64,000 nucleotides of DNA from Oehlia diaphana (Eukaryota; Glomeromycota; Glomeromycetes; Glomerales; Glomeraceae). Under the pieces are notes generated by a model. It had not been told where the DNA came from and made no database searches. It saw only the letters and a program-made list of their open reading frames with translations. This document shows positions 37,305-49,710 of this stretch, piece by piece; position 1 is the first letter of the stretch, and each line of letters opens with the position of its first letter. Both the position numbers and the translations under genes were made by a program. The stretch covers positions 60,078-124,077 of the forward strand of contig QZLH01000230.1 of the NCBI GenBank assembly GCA_003833135.1, given 5' to 3'.

Positions 37305-38560
37305 TTATTCAGTTTTCTTATTCCATTGACATGGATCTAAAGGACGTTCTTCAAATAAACTTTCAATTTCTTTTCTTAGATTTGAACAATAATCATCAAC
37401 AGGTAAATCCTAAATGTTAAAAACAGAATGTATCGAAAGGTTTCGAGTAGAAAAAGAAAATTTCGAACAGTTAATTCTTATAACTTACGTTAATATCATA
37501 ACCAAAAGGATTCTCAATTTCACTGCCAATAGCATCAACACCGAAGAATGTGAATGTAGCTATAGCAGTTATAGGAACTGTATACCATCCTAATTTCTCA
37601 TATAATTGCGGTGGTAATGCCAAAATATATAATGTTATCATTTGCTAATATACAAAGAAGAAATTATATGAGAATAAAAGAAATTTCAAATATTAAAAAA
37701 AATATATTATAACTTACTTTTAAATGAACGGAATAAGCGAGAGGAATTGGTGTGGTAAAAATTCTTTCAAACCCAGTGTATATTTCGGTCATAGAATGAA
37801 TTAAAGAATTAATAGTATAAAAAGTGCTAGAATCCAATTTATCCTGTTTTTTAAACATGTTTATATAATTATATATCATATGAGTAATATCAATAGGTAT
37901 ATTACGAGTTTCGTAATATTTGTTTATATTATCGCTTATATTCATATTCCTTTTCTCGCTTATAACAGCTTCAGAAGAATGAGAATTTTGTGATTCATGT
38001 TCTTCTAAAGCATATTCATGTTTTTCTTCGAATTTTCTATAAGCATAAGGTATTAAATTTTTTAAATCCAAATAACCCACTCCGTTTTCTTCACGAAGTC
38101 TATGTTTAATAGCTATAGCAAGCGCAATAAATAATCGAATTGCTTGTTTAATTTCTTCATTATCATTTGCTTCTCCTTCACCGTCATTATCATTTTTAGC
38201 TACACTAAACCAAAGTATTCTAGTAGCATTCCTAATATTAGCTACTAAACCACTCCATAATTTTCTTCCTTCCCAAAATCTATCATAACTACTATTAGTT
38301 CTCAAACCAATCATACCAGCAGTTACGATGGTTAATATAGGTATAAGTGAATTACTAAGTACTGGTGCAAACCCATGTCCTGCGAATATAACATACCACA
38401 ACGAGTATGCTGAAAATGCTATGACTTGTACAAGTACGTTTAGCAATACTGTACCTTTGTAATGCAGAATAAATGTTTCATATGAAAATACATCTATAAA
38501 CTGAGAGAATATATCTTTTTTACGCATGGAAGCGGTTGCTGGTGTACTCTTGGAGATCAT
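37305..38560 (-). CDS. Bestrophin/UPF0187-family anion channel
   Basis: Minus-strand gene with a large first exon (38560 to about 37718) and two further exons ending at 37305. Bestrophin-like features: a first membrane block (GTVLLNVLVQVIAFSAYSLW), VLSNSLIPILTIVTAGMIGL, RTNSSYDRFWEGRKLWSGLV (the strongest signature), RLFIALAIAIKHRLRE, and near the C-terminus FFGVDAIGSEIENPFGYDIN. Fungal members of this family are poorly characterised membrane proteins and are presumed chloride channels. A charged loop of about 50 residues with His/Glu (EKHEYALEEHESQNSHSSEA) is inserted in the middle. The 312 bp upstream (38561-38872) holds no gene. Confidence 0.88.
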
Positions 38561-38872
38561 ATTAAAGAAACGAGAAAGTATCTAGAATAAAAATCAACTA
38601 AATCAACTGAACTTCTTTCGGTTTTTTTATCGTATTACAAAGACGCCAAAATAAATATAGCGTAAAAAAATCCTACTTTCAAAACCACGCTTTAACATTT
38701 TTGGCTTTGCATTTTTATAATTCAAACAGCGCACAGACCAACTTTATCACAATTTTAAAGTTACAAAGAATTGATTTTATTTACTTTTTAATATAAACCG
38801 TATATTAACATCAAAATCAATAACGCTATCAAATGTGATATCAGCAAATTAGTAACATAGCTAAGTTCAAAT

Positions 38873-40340
38873 TTATTTCCATAAGCCGTGAAGTGGTTCA
38901 GAGGGCAAGACAACTCTTTCTAAATTTAACTCTTTAAAGATAACATCTTCAGCTGTTAAAGGTGTGAGTTTTTTAGTTTCAAAATCTGATAATTCTTCAA
39001 GTTCTTCACCGGCTTCTCCCAATTCTTCTGCAATTTCGTCTTTTGCACCAATAAGCAATAATTCAGCTCCATCATAATCCATAAATTCAGTGGTAGATAA
39101 AGAAAGGAATCGTCGGCCAGCAAATTTTTCTCTAAGATGAGTTGGATAAGTCACTTTTTCGTATTCTGGAAGTCCTGTTTTTGGTGGACTTGTAGTTTCA
39201 GGATTCTTTAAAGAAAGATATTTATAAAATATTAGATTCACCTTGACAATTATATATTTAAATAAAATAATGAGATTTATTACCTTTACACTAATTACAT
39301 AGCTTCCTTCACGTTTAATATTAAAATCATCTTGAACCTCAGTTGGTTCCTCGGGAAATTCCAAAACATACGCTAAATGTGTATGTCCTTTGTGTTCAAC
39401 GATGTTATACACACCCTTTCCCAATAATCTACACGAACCAAGTGATCTCTCGCCTCGAGTTTTAGTTTGGTATTTTCTCCCGCTCACGAATTCTTTTATT
39501 TCATCTAAATCAGTAAAAGCTTTATCCTAAAGTAAAAAAAAAGTTAATATAATTGTTTAAATAATATTATTTATAAATTAATATTCTGTATGATACTTAC
39601 CACATAGGCCCAAGATCTTACATGAAACTTAATTTCAGGAAGTTTCTTCTTGCCAATCGTAATTATACGAATTTTACCAGGAATAGGCTTGTCAGATTCA
39701 GGCTTTTTATCATCACTGGCTTGTTGAAAACAGCTAAGCACGGGTTCTTCGGATACCGACGGTCTCACCATATATGGTATAAGTACTATATAACTTCTTT
39801 GAACATCATCAGAGTTATGTACCTCTTCGGTACCAACCTAAAAAAGAGTTAAATATCACATGAATACTAAGTTCACGTGATTTAAAGTACCTTTGCTCTT
39901 TTTACCTTTGGTCTATAAAAGAAACAAATGTGACCCTTCTCAACAGTATTCTGAGCCATATTCTTCTCTAATTCCTTTCTCAATTCGGTCTGGACTTTAT
40001 TAACTTCTTTGTCAATGGCCTGTTCGCTTTTACCGTTATGTTTATCATACTCATCAATTAACATTTGATCATGTTCACTGGGTGGCTCATTTCCATTAGT
40101 ACCGTTGTCTTCACGAATATCTTGAGCAACAGATTGTTTCTTACGACGCTTATTTTCAGGAGCTTCATTAACTTTTTTATCATCGGATACATTTTGTTCA
40201 GTTTCTACATCACCTTTACCCTTATCTGTTTCCTTATGTTGTTCTTCTTTAGCATCGGATTTACGTTTTCTACCACTACCGGCGTCCTCGGCAATTTTGG
40301 CTGAAGCAATTGTTGAGGCTTTTCTTTTTTGTTGTGGCAT
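38873..40340 (-). CDS. Conserved lysine-rich nuclear protein, unknown function
   Basis: Five minus-strand exons starting at 40340 and ending at 38873. The N-terminal third is highly charged with repeated Lys/Glu blocks and NLS-like KRKAS, GRKRKSD and NKRRKKQ. The rest is globular: HICFFYRPKVKRAKVGTEEV, DDVQRSYIVLIPYM, KIRIITIGKKKLPEI, RSWAYVDKAFTDLDEIKEFV, GKGVYNIVEHKGHTHLAYVL, GSYVISVKNPE, and a tail rich in Glu. I recall similar conserved proteins in many fungi, sometimes annotated loosely as transcription factors, but no domain with known function is evident. Best called a conserved hypothetical nuclear protein. Confidence 0.8.
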
Positions 40341-42493
40341 AGTGACAATGTATTAAGTTTCGGTATATATATTAATATATTAAAAAAAAAAAAGGAAAAG
40401 GAAAAAAAAGGGGGAAATGAAATGAGAAAAAGTTGGAAATCTAGACGAATTCAGTGTGAATTTATACGTTTTCAAATATTTCAAGTAAAGTGATATCATT
40501 GTGATGGATATATTTATATAACCCATTATTCTTTTGTAAACAGCTGATCAAAAAGAAAACGTTAATTCAAAATATAGTGTTCATTTACTAAAACTAAATT
40601 AGAATAATGAGGTCCCGGGGTGTTTTTCCCATCTTCGGAAAAAAAGCAAAAGAAAACACATTTTTTTATTTTGCCATATGGAGTAAAATGATGATTCTCA
40701 CCGAAATTTATTTTAACTAACAATATATATATAAATAAAAAAAAGGCATGTCTTTTTTTTTTTATGCAATAAATATAAAATAAAGTTTATAGAATAATCA
40801 ATATATAAAAAAAATCAATATATATCAATAAAAAAAGTTTATTTGTTTGATGTAATACGTGGGAATATTTGTATTTATTGATCAATTGAAAATCTGGATC
40901 GGGATTCAATTAGCGTGGGTCCTGATCCAATGTCGCTCTGATTTCTTATATATATGTATGATACATTAAACTGATAAGAAGAGATGATCTCAATCTTAAC
41001 AGTTAGTTTTTATGCATTTATGCGGCATCTAGGATAATCAATTATGAATTATTTATTTATTTTTTTATTTTTACTGCTGAATTTTATAAAAAAAGGGAAA
41101 AAAGAAAATTTTCTTTAATAAAAATTATTTGATTAGTATAGAGATATTTTAGTGTTTTAATAAAAATAAAATAAAGAAAAAATTTAATAAATAAAAAAAA
41201 AAGAATAATTAAAGATTTACCATGTGATTGATTGCATAAAAAACATTTGAGTGCAGTAAATTTGAGATAATGTTTACAAAAAATTCCCAGGAACAGGAAG
41301 CACAATTCGTTACATTACACTGATTTTCTGCCAAAATAGGACAGCCCGCCTAAAATAATTTAGGACTACTATCAGTCGGAGGAATTATTTTGATTAACAT
41401 TGATACTCTTTTAAAGACTTACATTTGTAAGTAAATGGGTTTCAAAAAGAATATCTGATATAATAAAAGGTAAATTTTATTGAAAAATTTTTTATTAAAA
41501 AATATTTTGCATATATAATATTAAAAATTTTCTTATTCTTTTATATAGCAAAAAAGTAAATATTTTTTTTTTTTTTACTGGAAGCAGTAACTTTTTTATA
41601 GAAATTTTATGTATACGTAAAACATTTTAAAAGTATGAAATCTTATCATTATATTAAAGTTTTGTCAAAGACCGACCATATGGCTTTTACAAGTAATGCA
41701 AATCTACATATGGGAAAGATCAAGATTAGAGAATTTTTTTCAAAATTGAGATTTTTATTTCATTATACTTTTTGATATAGCTAGATTAAAATACAATAAC
41801 TTTTAAATTTTAACCAAAAAATTCTTTTACCTTGATTTTTCTAGATCAGTTTCCATAACTGATAATAAATAAATATTCTATTGATAAATTAAATTTAATG
41901 ATTATTAACAATAGGATAAATAGCTAATAAATATTGTATATAAAATTTCAATATTATATAATAATAAATTATTTAATTATCATAAATAAAAAAAAATTAA
42001 AATTTAACTGAATAATATAATTTTAATTTTAACTTTATTTTATTTTAAACTAGTATAAATATATTTAGATAAGAAAAAAATATAATTATATTTTATTAAA
42101 AATAAAATTTTATAACTATCAAATTAAACTTAGCTAAATTTTTTTTTAAAGATTATTTATATAAAATATTATTAAAAGTAAAATTTATATAATCATATAA
42201 ATTATTAGTAAATTATTTATTATTTTCAAAAAAATATAGTCAATTCTTCTTATAATGAATATTATAATTTTATAATGAAGAATCTGAAAATTTTAATTAG
42301 TTAGTTTATTATATTAAAAGTATTTTACCAAATTCTATTATTTTTATATAATTATATTATATAATTTAATTTTATTATAAAAAGAGTTAACTGTATTTCA
42401 CCTAGCCTATATGCAAATTTAATCAATTTTACAAATAAATAAAATTAATATAATATATATATATATATATTTTTCTTTGTAAAAGCATGATCA

Positions 42494-42524
<31 letters not shown>

Positions 42525-43010
42525 TTAATTTTTTTTTTTTTTTTTTTTTTTTGCAAGATAGTGCAATTTGTAAGTTTATTAATTATATAAAATATAGAAA
42601 ATTCTGTTACATATATAATTAATTAGTTTAAAACTCCAAATCAGTCTCCCGTCTATAAGATTACTTCTGTACCCTACCATCACCGGTATCTAGCACTGCC
42701 TAGCACTGCCAAAAAATTTGGGTACTACCCATCTAGCACTACCAAAGAAGTTTGGGAAATACACGGATTTTTTCTAGTAAGATGGCGCTTTAATTTAGAG
42801 GGGAAATCAAAAGATGCTTCACATAAATGGCAGATTAATCTGTCTCGAGGATGTGAATTTTTTTTAAGTCAATAGTATCCATCTGCAAGGAAGTCACGTT
42901 AGTTTTCCGCTTATGCAGAGAAATCGGAATAGTAATTTTTTTGCGTAATGATAAAGGGATGGTTAGCATCCGATTTTGGAAATCTAAAATAAATTAGCAC
43001 GATCAATCCA
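40341..43010. other. AT-rich intergenic desert
   Basis: About 2.7 kb with no credible gene on either strand; open frames are short and low in complexity. Base composition becomes extremely AT-rich from about 41.4 to 42.6 kb. Near 42660-42760 the word CTAGCACTRCC occurs three times close together. Confidence 0.55.
42440..42552. repeat. AT microsatellite and poly(T) tracts
   Basis: A run of TA dinucleotides is followed by two long T homopolymers of about 20 bases each, separated by a short A-rich spacer. Length is likely to vary and to be error-prone in assembly. Confidence 0.8.
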
Positions 43011-43020
43011 AGGTACACCT

Positions 43021-43921
43021 AGGGCTCCGATCGGTATCGGTAAATACCGAACTGAACCGATCAGTTTCGATATCGGATCGGTTTCAGTTTTGCAATTTAC
43101 CGAAACTGAACCATTCGGTAAATTATCGATCGGTTTCGGTAACTGCGGTTTTGGTATCGGTTTTGCAATTTACTGAACCGATTTACCGAAGTTAAAAAAT
43201 GTTGCGAAACGTTTTTTAACATGTAAAATTAATAAATAAAAAAACGTTTCGCAACATTTTTTTATCAAAATAGTTAAAAAACGTTGCAGAACGTTTTTAA
43301 CATGTATAAAAAAACGTTTTGCAACATTTTTTTATTGAAACTGTTAAAAAACGTTTCGAAACATTTTTTAACATGTAATTTGATAATAAAAAACATTTTT
43401 CGCAACGTTTTTAATTATTTGAACAAAAAACGTTGCGAAATGTTTTTTATTAATAATTTTATAAAAAAACGTTTTTCGCAAACGTTTTTAATTGTTTTAA
43501 TAAAAAACGTTGCGAAAACGTTATTTATCAAGTAATTTAATAATAAAAAACGTTTCACAACGTTTTTTAATTGTTTTAACAAAAAATGTTATGAAACCGT
43601 TTTTTTTATTAAATTGCTTAATAAAAAACGTTTTCACAACATTTTTTTAATTCTTTTAATAGAAAACGTTGCGAAAATGTTTTTTATTAATAATTTCACA
43701 TTTTCGCACATTTTTTTAATAAATAATGTTGCGAAAACATTAAAAATCGAACCGATAATGAATTGGTAAATCGGTTCAGTTTTCGGTAATTACTGGTCGG
43801 TTTCAGTACTGATGATTATCAAAACTGATCGGTTTCGGTAATTAACAATACCGTTACCGATCAATTCAGTTCGGTTTTGGTTTTGGCAAAAACCGTACCG
43901 AACCGAACTGATCGGAGCCCT
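43021..43921. mobile_element. Foldback element, 901 bp, 10 bp target duplication
   Basis: The element begins AGGGCTCCGATCGG and ends with CTGATCGGAGCCCT, its inverse. It is flanked on both sides by the identical 10-mer AGGTACACCT (43011-43020 and 43922-43931). The outer arms of about 170 bp are rich in CGGTTCGG/CCGAAC words. The inside is a run of roughly a dozen degenerate units built on AAAAACGTTGCGAAACGTTT and its inverse, so the whole element can fold on itself. A 9-11 bp duplication is typical of Mutator-like elements; the class assignment is inference. No ORF of note. Confidence 0.88.
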
Positions 43922-43931
43922 AGGTACACCT

Positions 43932-46900
43932 AGCAATAAAAGTTCTTGTCACTCTTAACAACCATAAAGTCATCTTTGATTTTTTAGAATTCTTCCCATC
44001 ATACACAAAAATATCAAGGCCATATACTGTTCTGATAGTATCAGATTTCGTGGCAACACCGCTAAGATCAGGAGCATTACTTCTATCCACATCAAGATTT
44101 AAGTGTTTTACAATATTATTGGATATTAGAGAGCTATCAGAACCAATATCAAAAATTGTTGTAGGAATGACTGAAGATTTCTCACTTTCAGACGCGACTA
44201 CCTTAGTTTTAATAGTAACTACATCACTAGCAGATCTGCGGTTAACAATTCCAATACCTGCGTCAGAAAACCAAAAGCTATCAGTGCACATGCTATTCTC
44301 ATTTTTACGGATTAAATTTGCAGCCATATTACTGAATATAATCCTGTAAAATAGCAGTGAAAAGTTCTTTGATACTATCCCAAATTTTTTCTCGTGTCTT
44401 TATCGAAGATGATCCCTTAAGTTGGTTAAGTATCAGTTCTTTATAATTGATAAATTCTGCATTTAAAGCATTATATACAGATATAATGGTCTCTTTTGGT
44501 ACAGTATTAACAAAAGATTGAACTAAGGCCTTTAAAAGTAATTGGAAAACCTCAAAGATAATACGTTGCCTTTCAAGTCGTGATTTTATCTTACCTCCTT
44601 CTTTCTTATCCCCGCGTCTTCCTTCTGCACTCTTTTTTTTTAATACATAACAAGTATGTCAGGAAGAATCAGAATCTGAATCACTGTCAGTAGAGTCAGA
44701 TGAATTGGCTGAATCAGAAGAATCATGTGCGTAATTTGTTTTCTTCTTCTTTTTAGATTTCGGACATGAACCTTTAGTATGGCCAGATTTTCTGCAACCT
44801 GAGCATTTTTTTGATTTTGGCTTGCGTGTATCTGAACTAATACCAAATACCTGGTTGCCATGATAAATATGATCAGGTGGTAAATTTTTATTAAGTTCTG
44901 TATCAATGAATGCTTCAAGATCTTCAATAGATATTTTACTTATATCGATATCTCTCAGAAGACCTAATTTGTATCCTAGTGTAACTAGTTTCTGAAATGA
45001 TACATCTTTTTAAGGACTTGAAAAAGGGCCAGATGAGCTAACTGCTGGTACTGCTAATGGTGATACTGCTAATGGTGATACTGCAGATGCTGCGATCACA
45101 GAAATTTTAGAATTTATAAGTTTCTCAATATCCGCCAAAGATGGATCCTGATATAGAATTACAGGAATAGGCGCTATATCTGTCCTATATCTCTCAATTT
45201 CTTCCAATTTTTTCAGGATAGATGAAACTGAATTTTCTAAACCAATACGTCGTGCCTCCATCTGATTATCACTGGAAAGGCCATTTAAGAATTGTTGTCG
45301 TACTAATTCATTCTGGTTTACCTCTGAAAGAGTTGGATATGCAAGCCTAACCATTCTTCGTAATTTAGAATAAAATCAACTTACAGTATCATTACTCTGA
45401 ACAATAGCATTAAATAAAAGCTTAAACTTTTCAGATGTTATAGTAGGGAAGTAATGACTAAAATGATATAATACTTGTCTGATACGTATTCCAGGAGCTA
45501 CAATTACACTCCTATTATTAGCATTAGAATTATTAACAGCTAAATCTGTAGGACGACCATCGGCTATTGACCAATCTTCATCCTATACAGTATGACTAGG
45601 TATAAAAGTAGCGCCAGTGATAGTATTATCTTCACCCACTTGTCTATGTTTTGTAAAAGCTGATCCTATAAATTGATTTGCCACAACACCCTTTATAGCA
45701 CCATTATTCATTGCATTAATAGCAGCAAGATTAGTCACACCAGTATTATCCCGAATATTTGCACATTCCCAATTTTTTCCTTTGATATGTGTTTCATACC
45801 AATCTCAGGCATCATCTTCAAGTAAAGCCTCAAAAACCCCATGAATCCTAACATAAGTCCTAGCATTAGCGGCAGGATCAAGTCCAGCAGACTCACACTA
45901 TTGCCTGAATTCTTGAAGTTAAAGTTCTGGATCCTCATCAGATGTTCTTCTAAATTTTTTAGGTGCGTATCCTGCCATTATTAGTTGTATTCTTAGAAAC
46001 TGTTGATTCAAATTTTGAATCTGATTCTGCACATTTTGAAGTTGATTTTGCAAAATTTGCCCATGATTGCAACAGTTTAAAAATTGTTCTTTCCATGCTC
46101 GAGCTTGCTGAATAATAGCAATAGTTCGCTTTCTATTCCACTCTATTTCTCTATTATAGCGTTGCAATAATCTGTGAGCATTTCTTCTACTCTCATCCCA
46201 CTCTCTCCAAATATTACCTAATTGAGTCTGGGTATTAGCCAATTGGATCTGACTGTTGGCTAATTGAGCCTGAGTATTTTGTGTAATACCTTCCTAATGT
46301 TGGCGATGATGCACTTCATTCTCAAGTGCATCCTCATAAGTACGTCTTGTTCTCAGTACAGTAGCGCATGTATCATTAAGTTCTTGCCTATAGTATTCTT
46401 CACGGTTAAATGCATCATCCAACAAACCTTCAAGTCTAACCTCATTATTATTTTGATCTTCTATAATATTCCGCAACTCATTGGCATGTTGGATAATAGT
46501 ATCAAGACTAGCATTTGCTGAGTCAAACAAATTATTTACGTGAGGATCATCTATTACTAATATATGATCAAGGAAAACACGAATACCAGCTACATTATGG
46601 GAAATATTTGCCCGATGAATTAAGATTTCTGTAATAGGATCGGAGGAATTCGCTGCCATATTTTTCTGTTGTCTGCCAGCAAGTTCTTTTATTCGAGCTT
46701 TGAGTTGAATATTTAAAGTATCAACTTCAATCAACTGGCGTTCTAGTGCTTGTAGCCCTTCTTCTTTTAGTGATACTGCTTCTAATGCATTCTTAAGTTT
46801 TACACGCAATTCTGCATTTTTTTGCCTAAATTCTTCTATTTCAGATTCGTGTCTCGAGATTACACCATATAGGTATTTTATATATTGTTCCTGTGATTGC

Positions 46901-46974
46901 AATGTACATTCGAGTTTTTTAATCTGTGACTTTAACAATATCGCTTCTATCTGATCATGCATCGCAGCTTTCAC
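43932..46974 (-). pseudogene. Decayed gag/retropepsin-like gene
   Basis: Minus-strand coding remnant read from 46974 down to 43932, broken by several stops. Order: a coiled-coil N-terminus (LKNALEAVSLKEEGLQALER), a Gln/Asn-rich segment (LQNVQNQIQNLNQQF), a capsid-like helical part (LRRMVRLAYPTLSEVNQNEL, FLNGLSSDNQMEARR), a CCHC zinc knuckle at about 44800 (CSGCRKSGHTKGSC), an Asp/Ser tract, then a retropepsin-like DIGSDSSLI motif at about 44145 with VKHLNLDVD after it. This looks like gag plus aspartic protease of a retroelement. No reverse transcriptase is seen nearby. The foldback element at 43021 sits in its 3' end. Confidence 0.7.
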
Positions 46975-47066
46975 AGATTTTTATAAATCCCACCTTTAAT
47001 AAACAAATTGAGCAAAATTATATTCTTCAGTGAATCTTTTATCGGCCAAGTAGATATTATCATGTT

Positions 47067-47987
47067 CCAGAAAAACTTTGGGCTAAGACACGGGCAGAAG
47101 AGTATGATATTGATATTTCTGATGTTACAGAATGGTTGCATAAACAGGCTGTATGGTAAATACACTCCACAGGTTTCTTTTAATAAAATTACATGATCAA
47201 ATATGTATCATCAGGTGGATATCTTATATATGCCCCATGATACTGTAGGTAGAAAGCTATATAAGTTCTGCCTAAATATTGTAGATGTTGCTAGCCATTA
47301 TAAAGCTTCTGTACCTTTAGAGAATTGCAGCTCTGCGCATGTTGCTAAGGCATTTAAAATGATTTATAATAAAGCGGGTTGTTTACTTATTTGGCCAAAA
47401 GTTCTACAGGTAGATGGCAGATCAGAATTTAAAGATGAAGTTATGCAGCTAATGGGTAAAAAAATGTACGCATTTGGGTAAGTACTACTCATAAAAATCA
47501 GGCTATCGTTGAACGATATAATCGAACTTTAGCAGAGAGGCTTTTTAAAATACAGGATGCAAAGGAACTCTTTATAGAAGGTGTGAATACTGCCTGGGTT
47601 GAGAAACTTTCTGATATTGTAAATGAGTTAAATAATTCCAACACTCGTCTGCTAGGTATGCCGCCAGTTAAGGCAATTCAGAAAGATCAGGTATATGCAC
47701 TACCCTCAAAGATTCGCAAAGATAGACTAGTGGGTATAAATAAAACATGGTTACCCGCAGGTTCTTCTGTTAGATATTTACTTGATAGCTCAGATTATAG
47801 AGGTAGAAGGTGCGCTACAGATCCAATATGGTCTACTAAAATTTTTACAATTGAATCTTCGACGGTTATTGATGGGCAGCCGGTTATGTATCAGTTGACA
47901 AATGGACCTAAAAAATACTTTATTCGTGAAGAATTATTAGTTGTGCCATCTGATACTATGCTACCTCCTACTTATATATTATATTAA
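47067..47987 (+). pseudogene. Polinton/Maverick-type integrase, frameshifted
   Basis: A retroviral-type DDE integrase remnant. The N-terminal part (PEKLWAKTRAEEYDIDIS, VTEWLHKQAVW) ends at a stop near 47157. The catalytic core is in another frame from 47203: YHQVDILYMPHD (first Asp), LNIVDVASHYKASVPL, VLQVDGRSEFKDEV (second Asp). After a frameshift near 47469 comes THKNQAIVERYNRTLAERLF (catalytic Glu), continuing to 47987 with a chromodomain-free tail (KKYFIREELLVVP). The sequence type, together with the neighbouring protein-primed polymerase, matches Polinton integrases rather than LTR retrotransposons. Its stop overlaps the stop of the polymerase remnant on the other strand. Confidence 0.82.
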
Positions 47988-48881
47988 TTTTCAAGTTGTG
48001 GTATCCTATAGTCTCTATGCGCATACATTGTAATATTATCTTGCGCAATCCATTTTTTATTATCCATAGGGGATAATCCAACTTTTGACATTTCTATAAC
48101 ATTTATGGCATGCTTGTCAGATCGGATTGCTCTAAAGGTAACTGTATCATTATGCTTAGGATCAAAGAGTGCCTTATTATGTCGTTCATAGTGGAACTCT
48201 TTCTTAATCACTTTTGAGGGGACACCTTTAGCTTTACGGATTCTATATTTTGGATTGGTAATTTCATCTCCTACCTTGAGGATGGAGTACATCTTAGGAC
48301 GGAGGCTGATAAATTCCGCAATTATTGCGCCATTGCATTCATCCTTAAATTTACCTGAAATTTTCATATTTATGTCGGCCTTATCACCTAATGCTTTTTG
48401 TACAGTGTGATCCTTAGGATAATCACTGAAGTCGAATTGGTCTGCCATATCTATGAGATCCGCATTGATATCCTCAGTTTGGATTTGTACAAGAAGTGAG
48501 TCTGTATCTGTATAACATAGCTGGATTTTTTCTCCATATCGTACCTTAAAAGTATCATAGTAGAATTGATACACGCAGAGCTTTGAAAGGTCAAGTACAC
48601 TCATACCCATATATGTTGGACGGTTAAGCATTACCTCCACTTTTCGTCGATGGATTGCAACAAGATTTTCTGAGAATATTTTACGTCCCTTAAATGCGGG
48701 ATCTGAGGTAAGCTTTTTATATTTCTTGGAGTGGATTTGGGGTTATACTACTAAGACACGTACACGCTTTCTGAGATTTTCCATAGTTTTACCAAATACA
48801 CTATTATTCATGAGTTTATAAAAGTCCTTCTTAAAATCGTTCTTAGCCTTAGTACGTTCGATGGTGTTGAATTCTATATAT
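47984..48881 (-). pseudogene. Protein-primed DNA polymerase B, C-terminal part
   Basis: C-terminal third of a DNA_pol_B_2 polymerase. From 48881 it reads [20 protein letters not shown], then [19 protein letters not shown] (motif B, K...NSxYG type), one in-frame stop near 48743, RPTYMGMSVLDLSKLCVYQF, then CYTDTDSLL (motif C, the catalytic YxDTDS) and a thumb region ending at 47984. It is cut off upstream by element A at 48882; the rest of the gene continues at 55396. Polintons carry this polymerase. The stop means it is not functional. Confidence 0.85.
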
Positions 48882-49199
48882 GGGGTCTGTGCTAGGAAAA
48901 TAAGGCTTAGAGTCATTTTTTATCAAAATTGAGATTTTTGATTTATTTTAATCTGCAGTATATAAAGAACATTTGGTTTAAATTTTATAGTACGTTGTCT
49001 TATGATTAAAATGAGCAATCGGGGTTTAAAAAATTTCAATTTTTTGTGTAATGATCAGCCATAAAATCTAAAATTAGATCCAGAAATGATCAACACAATG
49101 TCACATGATTTTATTAATGTCATGTATTACTAGATTTTCCAGACTTGAAATTCGCGAAAAAGGTAGATTTTTTTTTTTTTGCATATTTTTTTACTTTAA

Positions 49200-49710
49200 G
49201 ATATTACTAACTCTTCCTTTTTTTTTCTTTAAGATGCTTCCTGGACTTGAACTTTGGCCTTTAGATAATAGACTTTGAAAAATAGTAAGTTGGAAGGGCC
49301 AAATGGAAATATTTTTTTTTATTTTGGAAACATTGCTAAACGTCCTTTTCTTTTTTTTAGGATGTCTCCCAAATTTGGATTTCAGCCTCTTGAATAATGA
49401 CTTTGGAAAATGGTAAATTGGGGAAATGTTTTTTTGTTTCAAAAATATTACTAATGTTCCCTTTTCTTTTTTCTTTTTAGGATACTTTCTGGACTTGACT
49501 TTGGCTTCTTGAACAATGGGCTTTAGAAATCAGTTAATTGTAAGAGCCAAAGTGAATTTTTTTTTTATTTGAAAATGATACTAACATTTCCTTTCTGTTT
49601 TTTTCTTTAAGATCCTAACTTTAGAAATGGTAAATTGATATTTTTGATTTGGGAATATTACCAACATTTCCTTTTTTTGGAAGGATCCTATACTTGGACT
49701 TTAACCAGAT
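49200..49710. repeat. Subterminal tandem repeats, left side of element A
   Basis: Four to five degenerate units of about 120-128 bp (the last shorter). Each contains a poly(T)/CTTTTT tract followed by aaGATnCTtnCTGGACTTGaa-like sequence (49230, 49358, 49480, 49608, 49681) and TGGTAAATTG-like words. Non-coding. Confidence 0.7.

Noticed and set aside
41084..41305. Phe/Leu-rich minus ORF in the AT-rich spacer
   Set aside because: Low-complexity product of poly(A)/poly(T) sequence, no start context or homology.
43284..43535. ORF inside the foldback element
   Set aside because: It translates the hairpin repeats; composition is repeat-driven.
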